DNA from: Paludibacter sp.
GTDB taxonomy: Bacteria > Bacteroidota > Bacteroidia > Bacteroidales > Paludibacteraceae
DNA length: 64,000 nt
NCBI GenBank assembly: GCA_024710005.1
Contig: JANJVQ010000010.1
Span: 22,605-86,604, forward strand
Reading direction: 5' to 3'
Of this stretch, positions 38,501-46,125 are shown one piece after another. The notes under the pieces are model-generated. The model searched no databases. It was not told the origin of the DNA and saw nothing but the letters and a program-made list of their open reading frames with translations. Every line of letters starts with the position of its first letter. Position 1 is the first letter of the stretch. Both the position numbers and the translations under genes were made by a program.

Positions 38501-39580
38501 TATCAGGCAGAAAATGGCCTGCAGATTAACAACATGGCACCAGGGACTGGTATCGGGCTGGCGCTTACAAAAAATATCATAGAAGCCCACAAGGCCGATA
38601 TTCATGTTATCAGTACGAAGGAAGTCGGGACGAAATTTATTGTCACGCTGAAAAAGGGAAATTCGCATTTTTCGGAAGAACAAATGGGTCATGACAAAGC
38701 GAATGAAGAATCCTGTCTGGTTTGTCTGGAAGAACTTGATAGCGAATTTATGGCCGAAATGAAAGAGACTCAGGTCAGAAATAATGAACCTTTGTATTCC
38801 ATGCTCATCGTGGAGGATAATGATGAGTTGAGAGAAATGCTGAAACAGGTTTTTGAACCAATCTATAAAATTTATACAGCAGCTGACGGAGAAGAAGGCC
38901 TGACCATGACCATGGAACATCAACCGGATATTGTGCTGAGTGACTTGATGATGCCCAGGATGTCGGGAAGCGAGATGTGTTCCAAAATCAAAAACAATTT
39001 CCTGGTTTGTCACATACCGGTGGTATTACTCACAGCGCAGACGGCTGTTGAATATAATATTGAAGGATTGCGATTGGGAGCTGATGATTATATTACGAAG
39101 CCATTTAACATAAAGACCCTGATAACCAGGTGCAATAACTTGGTTAACAACCGGCGAATCCTGCAGGAAAAGTTTAGTCGCCAAGTCGATTCGTCGCCCC
39201 GACTGGTTGCAACCAATCAACTCGACCGGGAATTTTTGGAAAAGGCCCAGCAAGTTGTAGAAGCTCACCTTGATGACAGCGAATTCGATGTGCCGGCCTT
39301 TTCACGCGAAATGGCTCTGGGTCGCACGAAACTTTTCACGAAAATAAAAGGAATCACGGGACAAACGCCCAATGACTTTATCATCAACGTGAAACTCAAG
39401 AAGGCGGCACACTGGCTTACCAACAATCCGGAATACAATATTTCCGATATTACCTATATGCTCGGTTTCAGTTCGCCGAAGTATTTCTCCAAATGTTTCA
39501 AGGAACAGTTTGGGATTTCTCCATCAGTCTACCGGAAAGGCGATGGGAGTGAGGAAGAAATGGAGGAGGATGAGGAATGA
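35534..39580 (+). CDS. Hybrid two-component system regulator (HTCS)
   Basis: 1,348 residues in one chain. A signal peptide is followed by two seven-bladed propellers made of Reg_prop repeats (about 25-690; recurring WVGTWQDGLFKI and WLGTHLGGVTRV units), a Y_Y_Y domain (about 690-760), one membrane helix (about 772-795), HisKA with His827 (ISHEFRTPLTLI), HATPase (GIGLALTKNIIEA), a receiver with Asp1137 (SDLMMPRMSG) and a C-terminal AraC-type DNA-binding domain (FDVPAFSREMALGRTKLF; ITYMLGFSSPKYFSKCFKEQ). Such proteins sense oligosaccharides in the periplasm and switch on their locus. Gene context points to an unsaturated glycosaminoglycan disaccharide as ligand. Confidence 0.95.
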   Translation: MRSKSLFLGFIVLIISHTLTAADDIYFSKIGIEQGLSQLSVMTIYQDELGIMWFGTREGISRYNGNSMELIKPVLNDSNSLNGSLVKNICGNRNGSVFIHSQNGVNEYDIRTGKMSIIQRENVDAIAYGVRNLWISEGNRLYAWQEGKKTLYLEINEIKSPIRAIMQTSDQRIIIGTLSSGVYIIDQNKKHRLVIADCSQVSSLFEDEKKNIWVGTWQDGLFKIERNGNIRNYKHDERNKTAISSNFVRTICQDNNHFLWVGTRRGLDKMNIDSEIFSHYQSGGTPSLELSNESVWSLFKDSQGTIWAGTYFGGVNYFNPDIDFYNFHNLRQGVFFNKTFPIISEVIEDKNGQLILCTEGDGLVIYNPKTKTYRNIRSGANGSGLSSDNIKTAYYDADEHVVWLGTHLGGVTRVNLQSFQTEQIKRIRPDWEQSDIVRAIVPYKGNLLIATYNGLFVLDKHTRNISLFSDKLHKEVSYCVDLKILDDDMWIASRGLFRYNLKTGRVHAYYRQSGDSASLSHDNVMKLLVDSKKRLWIATNGGGINLYDPKTDTFRNYNSRNAGLKNDYISNLMESKFGYIFISTTHGLTLLDVENSKTYNYASENGFPLNSLYNGGMCTLRSGEIYVAGMNGMVSFYEENLSTPQRAFNLNLVNLWINNNLILPGDESGVLKMSLPYTNTIRLNHKQSMLTVEFASNNYITFNKPLYRYRLEGLSDNWTELPMGINKLNFMNLNPGNYRLHVQALSPIDKEPVANTYLQMQVFPPFYRAWYAYLFYVLLVLFLVWRYIVFTRSKLLLKTSLEYEKKEKEHIEEVNQSKLRFFTNISHEFRTPLTLIAGQVDMLMQMSNIQPTVFNRILNIKRNTLNMQNLINELLEFRKSEQGHLAVKVVQRDIVEFLYEIYLSFTEYANYRNVKFEFENAGLRLNLWFDPVQMQKVFYNLISNAFKYTHKEGRIGIGVTETAGEVIIEITDSGIGIEPEAIEKIFDRFYQAENGLQINNMAPGTGIGLALTKNIIEAHKADIHVISTKEVGTKFIVTLKKGNSHFSEEQMGHDKANEESCLVCLEELDSEFMAEMKETQVRNNEPLYSMLIVEDNDELREMLKQVFEPIYKIYTAADGEEGLTMTMEHQPDIVLSDLMMPRMSGSEMCSKIKNNFLVCHIPVVLLTAQTAVEYNIEGLRLGADDYITKPFNIKTLITRCNNLVNNRRILQEKFSRQVDSSPRLVATNQLDREFLEKAQQVVEAHLDDSEFDVPAFSREMALGRTKLFTKIKGITGQTPNDFIINVKLKKAAHWLTNNPEYNISDITYMLGFSSPKYFSKCFKEQFGISPSVYRKGDGSEEEMEEDEE

Positions 39581-39590
39581 TTTGAAGTAG

Positions 39591-39611
39591 GGGCAGGGTT
39601 TATCCCTGCCC
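39591..39611 (+). terminator. Hairpin behind the HTCS gene
   Basis: GGGCAGGG and CCCTGCCC form a perfect 8-bp GC-rich stem with loop TTTAT, 10 bases after the HTCS stop. There is no T run, so it may be a dispersed palindromic repeat that doubles as an attenuator or mRNA 3' end. Confidence 0.55.
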
Positions 39612-39758
39612 ATCGATAATTCCAATTTGGCAATTGTGTCGTTGGTATGGGATGTTTTCTGTACAATTTTACCCCCTTTTCTGATGATAATTTATCCATA
39701 AGCTGAATTATTTACCTTAATTTTACATTCGAAAATTATTAAGTATAAATAATATCGC

Positions 39759-41672
39759 ATGAAAAACTTCTTATTCGTTATCACTTTTCTCTGCATAAGC
39801 CTTTTCGCACATGCTTCTGCCGAACGCAATTTGCTGGCACAAAACAATAGTTCCGCAAAACTGGCCGGCATGCTGGTGATGGATCGCGCATGGGTGCCGT
39901 ATCCTGCTTATAACGACCGTGCGGGTTGGGATAAATTACTTGGTGACAACAAGGATGTTTTAATTAAAAGAGGTGAAAAACAACTTGCCTATCAGTGGCA
40001 GGTAATCAAAGCAACTGATTACTTAGAGTATGAACGTTCGGGTGACCGGAATATCATGCAAAACCCCAATTCTGATAACAACAATGCCTTGTCGGATTTG
40101 GTATTGGCCGAGTTGGCGGAAGGAAAGGGGCGTTTTTTGGATCAAATCATCAACGGGGTATATTATAATTGTGAGCGGACTTCCTGGGTATTGTCGGCCC
40201 ACCTTACTGCACAATTGTCGAAACGCACCTTGCCCGATCATACCGAACAGGTGATTGACCTGGGTTCCGGGGAGCTTGGCTCATTTCTGAGTTGGGTATA
40301 TTATTTCTTTCATGCAGAGTTTGATAAAGTCAATCCGATTATATCCCAACGACTATATGATGAAATCAAACATAAAATCATCGATCCTTACCGGAATGTC
40401 GACCGTTTCTGGTGGATGGGCTTTATTCCCCGCTCCGATGGCATGGTGAATAACTGGAATCCCTGGACTAACTTCAATTGTTTGCAATCCATTGCTTTGC
40501 TCGAAGATGATCGTGAACAACTCAGCAAGGATTTGTATCGCAGCATGTTGTCGGTCGATAAGTTTATTAATTATGTAAACGAAGATGGCGCCTGCGAAGA
40601 GGGACCATCTTACTGGGGACATGCCGCCGGAAAGCTTTACGACTATCTGCAGCTGGTTCATTATATGACTGCCGGAGGTGTAACGCTGTTTGATCATCCG
40701 ATGATTAAAGATATGGGAGAATATATTTCCCGTAGTTATGTTGGTAACAGTTGGGTGGTTAATTTCGCAGATGCATCCGCGAAGTTTTCTGCACCTGAAA
40801 GCCTGATTTATCGTTACGGTAAAGCGGTTAAAAGTAAGGAAATGATGGGATTTGCTTCGTATCTTGCACAACAGAAAAGTTCGACTATCGATTACGGGAT
40901 TGATTTTTTCAGGGTGTTGGAATCTCTTACCTACAATCAGGAATTAAAAGGCTATACTGCATCCCACATTACACCTGATGTTACCGTATATCCTGAAACA
41001 CAGTTTTATTATTTCAAAAACAACAACGATTTCTTTCTGGCAACTAAAGGCGGTTATAATGCCGAAAGTCACAACCACAACGATGCCGGGACTTTTTCTC
41101 TCTGGATTGATAAAACTCCCATATTCATTGATGCCGGTGTGGGAACCTATACCCGTCAGACTTTTGGACCAGAACGCTACAGCATCTGGACCATGCGCAG
41201 CAATTACCACAATTTACCTTCGGTAAACGGTGTTGAGCAAAAATTTGGAAAGCAGTATAAAGCAAATGATATACTTGTAGATGAGAAAAAGAAAACACTG
41301 TCACTCAATATAGCTTCAGCATATACTGAAGAAGCTACCGTAAAACAATGGATTCGTTCTTATCAGTTAAAAGCCAATGAATTGATTGTAAAAGATAAAT
41401 TTACGTTGAAAAATGCGCTGCAATCCAACGAAATCCACTTCATGCTGTGGGGTGATATTAATATTAAGGAAGGAAAAGTAGCTATTCAGGTTGATGGTAA
41501 AAAAGTGGCCTTGCTATTTGATAAAAACACATTTGAAGCAAACATCGAAACCATTCAGTTGCCTGATGTTCGTTTGTCACGCGTATGGGGAGAGCAAATT
41601 TACCGTCTTACGCTGAAAGCGAAAAAGAAGGTGATGAAGGGTGGATATACGTTTAAAATAATTAGCGAATAG
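39759..41672 (+). CDS. Heparinase II/III-family polysaccharide lyase
   Basis: 637 residues with a signal peptide ending near FAHAS. An (alpha/alpha) toroid fills about residues 50-390 (including CERTSWVLSAHLTAQL and FVPEDG-like VNEDGACEEGPSYWGHAAG), followed by a beta-sandwich heparinase II/III domain (about 400-630) with the signature ESHNHNDAGTFSLW. Members cleave uronic-acid-containing polymers (heparan, alginate, hyaluronan, chondroitin) by beta-elimination. The PL family number cannot be read. Located between HTCS and a sulfatase, so a glycosaminoglycan substrate is likely. The last codons run into a 7-bp tandem repeat. Confidence 0.85.
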   Translation: MKNFLFVITFLCISLFAHASAERNLLAQNNSSAKLAGMLVMDRAWVPYPAYNDRAGWDKLLGDNKDVLIKRGEKQLAYQWQVIKATDYLEYERSGDRNIMQNPNSDNNNALSDLVLAELAEGKGRFLDQIINGVYYNCERTSWVLSAHLTAQLSKRTLPDHTEQVIDLGSGELGSFLSWVYYFFHAEFDKVNPIISQRLYDEIKHKIIDPYRNVDRFWWMGFIPRSDGMVNNWNPWTNFNCLQSIALLEDDREQLSKDLYRSMLSVDKFINYVNEDGACEEGPSYWGHAAGKLYDYLQLVHYMTAGGVTLFDHPMIKDMGEYISRSYVGNSWVVNFADASAKFSAPESLIYRYGKAVKSKEMMGFASYLAQQKSSTIDYGIDFFRVLESLTYNQELKGYTASHITPDVTVYPETQFYYFKNNNDFFLATKGGYNAESHNHNDAGTFSLWIDKTPIFIDAGVGTYTRQTFGPERYSIWTMRSNYHNLPSVNGVEQKFGKQYKANDILVDEKKKTLSLNIASAYTEEATVKQWIRSYQLKANELIVKDKFTLKNALQSNEIHFMLWGDINIKEGKVAIQVDGKKVALLFDKNTFEANIETIQLPDVRLSRVWGEQIYRLTLKAKKKVMKGGYTFKIISE

Positions 41673-41749
41673 CGAAAAACGAATAACGGAAAACGGAAAA
41701 CGAATAACGAAAAACGGGAAACGGAAAACGGGAAACGGGAAACGGAAAA
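41666..41749 (+). repeat. Twelve-unit degenerate 7-bp tandem repeat
   Basis: Twelve consecutive heptamers of the form CGNNAAN, starting with CGAATAG (which contains the lyase stop codon) and continuing CGAAAAA, CGAATAA, CGGAAAA, CGGAAAA, CGAATAA, CGAAAAA, CGGGAAA, CGGAAAA, CGGGAAA, CGGGAAA, CGGAAAA. Period 7 is exact over 84 bases, so the array is constant in length per unit but variable in positions 3-5. Confidence 0.9.
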
Positions 41750-41750
41750 C

Positions 41751-41779
41751 GTACAGACGCGCTATTAGCGCGTCTCTAC
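41751..41779. repeat. Palindromic repeat with GTAGAGACGC-type arms
   Basis: AGACGCGCT and AGCGCGTCT form a perfect 9-bp stem with loop ATT; outer GTAC/CTAC extends it with one mismatch. The arms match the palindrome at 48091-48120. It directly follows the heptamer array and is itself followed by an ACC/CCAA-rich stretch up to the sulfatase gene. It may act as a terminator. Confidence 0.65.
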
Positions 41780-41819
41780 CACCACCAACCACCACCAACC
41801 AACCCAAAAAATATTAACA

Positions 41820-43349
41820 ATGAATATCAACAAAAAACAAACATATATTGCATTAGGCCTGACAGCTTGTACGCTATTGCAGGCACAGGAAACCAAGCGA
41901 CCCAATATCATTTACGTATTTCCCGATCAATTCCGGAATCACGCCATGCAGTTTTGGAATGAAGCAGGTTTTCGTGAACATGTGAATTTTAAAGCCGACC
42001 CGGTGCATACACCGGTGCTGAGTCGTTTTGCAAAAGAATCGGTGGTGCTTACGTCGGCGCACAGTAACTGTCCGTTGAGTAGTCCGCACCGCGGCATGAT
42101 GCTCACCGGTATGTATCCCGATGGCAGTGGAGTACCGCTTAATTGCAACAATACCCGCCCCATCAGTAATTTGCGGGAAGATGCTGTTACGATTAGTGAT
42201 GTGTTGTCGCAAAACGGCTACGATTGTGCCTATATAGGTAAATTACATCTCGATTATCCGACTAAAAACAACCCGCAAAATCCCGGAACCTATGTAGAAA
42301 AGAGAAATCCGGTTTGGGATGCCTATACACCGCCTGAAAGAAGACATGGATTCAATTATTGGTATTCATACGGGACTTTTGATGAACACAAGAAACCCCA
42401 TTATTGGGACACCGATGGTAATCGCCATGAAATCAGGGAATGGTCGCCCAAACACGAAGCAGATAAAGCGATTGAATATCTCACGAAAGATAGAGACCCT
42501 CAGAAGCCATTTTACCTGGTTGTCAGTATGAATCCCCCGCACAGTCCGTATTACTCGCTCGAAGATGTGATGGAGGAGGATTACAACTTGTATAAAGACA
42601 TTCCGCTGAACGAGTTGTTAATCCGGCCGAATGTCCGTGCCGATTTAGCTAAAAAACAAAAAAGCGCACCCTATTATTTTGCTTCTGTAACCGGAGTCGA
42701 CCGTGAATTCGGGAGAATATTGGACAAGGTAAAAGAACTCGGTTTAGATGATAATACCATAGTTGTTTTTACATCCGATCATGGCGAAACGATGGCCAGT
42801 CAGCTCGAAGACCCCAAAAACTCACCCTATACCGAGTCGATGAATGTACCATTCCTGATTCGTTATCCCGGAAAACTGAAGCCACAGGTGAATGATGTGT
42901 TACTGGGAACACCCGACATCATGCCGACCTTGTTGTCGCTTGCCGGACTGGAAAAAGAAATTCCGGCATCGGTTCAGGGACAAAGCCTGACACCATTTTT
43001 AAAGGCAGCAAGCTGTAAACGCGATGCTCCAAAAGGAGTGCTATACATCCGCAATGTGGACGGAGAAAAAGATGCAGCAGGCAAGGTGCAAAGTTATTTT
43101 CCCATTGCACGCGGGATAAAAACCCATCGTTACACCATGGCAATCACCATCGATAAAGAAAAACAATTAAAAGAGATTTTGCTTTTTGATGATAAAAAGG
43201 ACCCTTATCAGATGCAACCTTTAGATGCAGATAAAAACAAAAATATTTTTAAACAACTTACGAAAGAGATGGCTAAATTGCTGAAAAAAGCAGATGATCC
43301 CTGGTACAGGGAGAAAGTCTTACCGGCAATTATTTCATACGATAATTAA
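41820..43349 (+). CDS. Secreted sulfatase, Ser-type, S1 family
   Basis: 509 residues with a signal peptide ending near LLQAQ. Sulfatase features are the metal site NIIYVFPDQFRNHA, the modification site with Ser87 in CPLSSPHRGMMLTGMYPDG, then CAYIGKLHLDYP, MNPPHSPYYSLEDV and VVFTSDHGETMASQ. The pattern recalls the chondroitin-locus sulfatase BT3349 of B. thetaiotaomicron (from memory, an endo-acting 4-O enzyme), so desulfation of intact or long chains is possible. Formylglycine formation again needs an anSME encoded elsewhere. It follows the heparinase-family gene on the same strand and precedes a long gene-free stretch. Confidence 0.86.
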   Translation: MNINKKQTYIALGLTACTLLQAQETKRPNIIYVFPDQFRNHAMQFWNEAGFREHVNFKADPVHTPVLSRFAKESVVLTSAHSNCPLSSPHRGMMLTGMYPDGSGVPLNCNNTRPISNLREDAVTISDVLSQNGYDCAYIGKLHLDYPTKNNPQNPGTYVEKRNPVWDAYTPPERRHGFNYWYSYGTFDEHKKPHYWDTDGNRHEIREWSPKHEADKAIEYLTKDRDPQKPFYLVVSMNPPHSPYYSLEDVMEEDYNLYKDIPLNELLIRPNVRADLAKKQKSAPYYFASVTGVDREFGRILDKVKELGLDDNTIVVFTSDHGETMASQLEDPKNSPYTESMNVPFLIRYPGKLKPQVNDVLLGTPDIMPTLLSLAGLEKEIPASVQGQSLTPFLKAASCKRDAPKGVLYIRNVDGEKDAAGKVQSYFPIARGIKTHRYTMAITIDKEKQLKEILLFDDKKDPYQMQPLDADKNKNIFKQLTKEMAKLLKKADDPWYREKVLPAIISYDN

Positions 43350-43456
43350 CCACCTGTTCTTGTTGAACAGAGATGCCGATTTTTTAATAGATAAAACAGG
43401 ATCTATTAATCCGGAAAACAGGTTAAACTAATACATTCTTAATGATAAACTATTTC

Positions 43457-43540
43457 TACCATATATACCCTAAGTATTTTACCATATATACCCTGGAGCT
43501 CTACCATATATATCCTAAATAGGTTACCATATATATGGTA
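43457..43540. repeat. Four phased TACCATATATA repeats (operator-like array)
   Basis: TACCATATATACCCT occurs at 43457-43471 and 43480-43494, TACCATATATATCCT at 43502-43516, and the perfect 16-bp palindrome TACCATATATATGGTA at 43525-43540. Starts are 23, 22 and 23 bases apart, about two helical turns, so all copies face the same side of the DNA. Spacers of 7-8 bases are unrelated. This looks like a cooperative protein-binding array. Confidence 0.85.
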
Positions 43541-43665
43541 GCGCTAATACTTCCTGATTTGTATTTTAATGAAACTGGATTTCAACAATAGTTTATATTG
43601 ATGTTTGTATTAGTTGTTCAGGATATGGATTCTCGTAAGTCCTTATGAAAAATAACTCACATCGT

Positions 43666-43709
43666 AGATTAATCCTCCGGAATATTAATTATTACCGGAG
43701 GATTAATCT
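43666..43709 (+). terminator. Strong 15-bp hairpin, possible terminator
   Basis: AGATTAATCCTCCGG and its exact complement flank a 14-base AT-rich loop, followed by a short T run. It lies 316 bases beyond the sulfatase stop, much farther than usual, so it may end either a long 3' region or a short RNA started within the repeat array. Confidence 0.7.
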
Positions 43710-43872
43710 TTTAGTGCAATCTTTTCTGTTACTTGTTTGTTCTAATATTAACAATGTCACAGTCAATATTTTAAGGTTGTATTTTTTAATAGTCAGAATA
43801 TCAGTGCAATATATTATTAGGTGAAAGTTATTCGTGTACAAAAAAAGGATATTTTCGCATTATTTTACGCCA

Positions 43873-43900
43873 TATAGCGCTATAAACCACCTTATTTTTG
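43873..43900 (+). promoter_or_regulatory. Promoter with palindrome for the beta-helix/SusCD operon
   Basis: TATTTTTG at 43893-43900 is a full -7 match; transcription would start near 43907, 77 bases before the ATG at 43984. The spacer between -7 and -33 positions carries the palindrome TATAGCGCTATA (43873-43884). The preceding CCATATA and the AGCGCTA core also occur at the last unit of the array at 43525-43548, so one regulator may bind both. Confidence 0.5.
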
Positions 43901-43983
43901 CATCGTACAAGTACGCTTAAGTGGAGCAGAAAGTTAAATTAAAGACAGATTATTATAAAATCAACTTTTAAAAAAATTGTATT

Positions 43984-46029
43984 ATGAAAAAAATTACTTT
44001 ACTTCTTGTATTAGTGTGCAGCATGTCGATGTTCGCAACTCGTTATTTGGTACAAACCGGTGCTCCGGGTGCAGCTACATGGAGAGCTGCCGGAGATGGT
44101 GAGGTGCTGGTGGATCTAACTGTAAATGGACAGAGTTTGAATGCGTGGTATAATGGTTTATCAGCTTCAGTTGGTGACGAAGTTTGGGTTATAGAGGGGA
44201 CGTATGTTACAACTGGTGTTACTACAATTAAAAATGGTGTTAGTTTATATGGTGGTTTCTCAGGTACTGAGAATACCTTGACAGAAAGAGTTAAAACTTC
44301 TGGTGACAATCCTTGGAACTTTGAAAATGTCACAACGATTGATGGAAATAATACAAATAAAGGTTTTAGTTCAGCTAATCTTGCAAACGAGACATACATT
44401 GATGGTTTTACAATTACAAAATGTAAAGCTACTGTGGGAGCTGGGGCAGAAATAGGTGTAAAAACTATTATAAATAATTGTATAATTAATTATTCTGAAG
44501 CAACAGGTACAACAAATGATGGTGGTGGAGGCATAAGAGTAAAGGGTGGAGTTGTTTCAAATAGTCATATACACAATAATACTACTGCTACTGGAGGTGG
44601 TGCAGGAATTGGTTCTCAGTCAACAAGTTTAATTGAAGATTGTCTAATTGAGAATAATACTGTTACTGGTTCAGGAAAAGGTGGAGGTGGTATTTATGTC
44701 GCAACATCAGGAGGTACAGTTATCAATAATTGTACATTAAAAAACAATACAGCTGCTGGGACTGGCGGTGGAATTAATATCTACTTCAGTTCATTACAAA
44801 CCGGAGGAGTTACAGTTAATAATACAGAGTTTACTGAGAATAAAGCACTGGGAACTATTGGTGGAGGAATAAATGCACATGCAAACACAACTACTCCGAT
44901 ATCAATCAATGGATGCACGTTTAATGGAAATACATCTGCAACATATGGTGGAGCAGTGCAGGTTCAAACAGGAAGTTTAGTTATTGGGAAATCAGTATTT
45001 GTTAATAATATTGCTGGGACATCAACTTTAAATGCAGGGTCTGCTGTTTACGGACAATTAGCTTTTGAACTTTCAAATTCACTTATTGTTAATAATTCCG
45101 GTACATCAACAATATATATAAAATCTTCTAACACAAAACTATATAACAATACAATAGCGCAAAATTCAGGTTCTGTTGCATTTTTTGCAACTGTTGATAT
45201 TGGTGGTGATATAAGAAACTGTATCTTATCAGGAAATAGCTCATTTTTTGGTTATAAAGATGTAACTAGCATTTATCCTACAATTATAAATACAGCATTT
45301 TCTGGGGATATATCAGGTATGACTTACCTTGGTTCAGGATGTTTTGGAGATATTATTTCTGATGAAACATATAATTTACCAACTAATTTCCAGGGAGCCA
45401 GTACAAATTCAATTGATAGTCTTGCTATTGTTAATGCTAATTGGGAACTTAAGTATAATGCATCATCATTAAATGCCGGGGCAACAATTTCTTCAATATT
45501 AGAAGACTTATCCGGCATTTCCCGTCCTCAGGGATCCGCTTACGACATCGGCGCTTACGAATTGTCATATTTCAACACCACGGTTACTTTTAGCGAAGGT
45601 GGAACTGTTAATGCATTGACATCAGGTGATATCTTATCAGAACCCAAAGGAAAACCATTGGCATTTACGATTACACCAAATAGTGGACAGCAAATTGCTT
45701 CAGTTAAATATAATGACGTTGAAGTGAAAGAGGAATTGGTTGAGGGTGTTTATACAGCTCCGGCATTAGCCGCCAATGCTACTTTGGTAGTAGAGTTTTC
45801 TTCTACTACATCAGTAAATGAAATAAATTCAGGTCTTGTTTGTTTTGCCAACGGAAATTCAATTGAAATTCGTGGCATGAAAGCAGGTGAAGAAATTAAT
45901 GTGTATAGCATTACCGGTGCAACATTATTTGCACAAAAGGCTGTAAGCAATACAATGAATGTTCCTGTAGCAAGGGGTATCTATATTGTTAAAGCTGCCA
46001 ATCAGGTTAAAAAAGTTGTTGTTGATTAA
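43984..46029 (+). CDS. Secreted right-handed beta-helix protein with T9SS-like tail
   Basis: 681 residues. A signal peptide (ending near SMFATR) is followed by a long parallel beta-helix (about 60-530) with repeated NNxxxGxGGG turns and a closing DIGAYEL motif typical of choice-of-anchor Q proteins, one beta-rich domain (540-615), and a C-terminal T9SS type A-like tail (INVYSITGATLF; ARGIYIVKA; VKKVVVD). It would be exported by type IX secretion. Beta-helix folds include polysaccharide lyases and binders; no catalytic residues were identified. The helix-coding part is markedly more AT-rich than the 3' end. It is a distant paralogue of the next gene and first in the operon. Confidence 0.78.
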   Translation: MKKITLLLVLVCSMSMFATRYLVQTGAPGAATWRAAGDGEVLVDLTVNGQSLNAWYNGLSASVGDEVWVIEGTYVTTGVTTIKNGVSLYGGFSGTENTLTERVKTSGDNPWNFENVTTIDGNNTNKGFSSANLANETYIDGFTITKCKATVGAGAEIGVKTIINNCIINYSEATGTTNDGGGGIRVKGGVVSNSHIHNNTTATGGGAGIGSQSTSLIEDCLIENNTVTGSGKGGGGIYVATSGGTVINNCTLKNNTAAGTGGGINIYFSSLQTGGVTVNNTEFTENKALGTIGGGINAHANTTTPISINGCTFNGNTSATYGGAVQVQTGSLVIGKSVFVNNIAGTSTLNAGSAVYGQLAFELSNSLIVNNSGTSTIYIKSSNTKLYNNTIAQNSGSVAFFATVDIGGDIRNCILSGNSSFFGYKDVTSIYPTIINTAFSGDISGMTYLGSGCFGDIISDETYNLPTNFQGASTNSIDSLAIVNANWELKYNASSLNAGATISSILEDLSGISRPQGSAYDIGAYELSYFNTTVTFSEGGTVNALTSGDILSEPKGKPLAFTITPNSGQQIASVKYNDVEVKEELVEGVYTAPALAANATLVVEFSSTTSVNEINSGLVCFANGNSIEIRGMKAGEEINVYSITGATLFAQKAVSNTMNVPVARGIYIVKAANQVKKVVVD

Positions 46030-46080
46030 CATAAATAAACCACGTTAGTCACGCGAGAAAATATAAAATAATACTAACTA

Positions 46081-46111
46081 CCCTTTGTCCCCCCTTTGGG
46101 GGATAGGGGGC
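46081..46111. repeat. C/G-rich palindromic repeat before second beta-helix gene
   Basis: CCCCC-TTT-GGGGG at 46090-46102 with flanking CCCTTTG and GATAGGGGGC forms a compact hairpin. Similar C-run/G-run elements are scattered in Bacteroidota genomes. It lies 14 bases before the ATG at 46126 and could affect translation or stop readthrough. Confidence 0.6.
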
Positions 46112-46125
46112 TAAAAAAATAAATC

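Larger units (their letters stand above)
43350..43983. other. 634-base regulatory stretch before the beta-helix/SusCD genes
   Basis: No convincing gene. In order it holds a four-copy phased repeat array (43457-43540), a low-complexity AT-rich part with only 10- and 15-codon frames, a 15-bp perfect hairpin (43666-43709), and a promoter (43893-43900) with a 12-bp palindrome TATAGCGCTATA at 43873-43884. This is the longest gene-free stretch of the window and the likely control region for the large operon that follows. Confidence 0.7.

Noticed and set aside
38300..39013. 237-codon minus-strand frame opposite the HTCS kinase domain
   Set aside because: It is a reverse-frame shadow of the fully conserved HisKA/HATPase/receiver code; no start context or recognisable protein.
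40353..40871. 172-codon minus-strand frame opposite the heparinase-family gene
   Set aside because: Overlaps completely with a well supported lyase gene and shows no domain.
43457..43540. CRISPR-like repeat-spacer pattern
   Set aside because: Repeats are 15-16 bases and spacers only 7-8 bases, with no cas genes; far below CRISPR dimensions.
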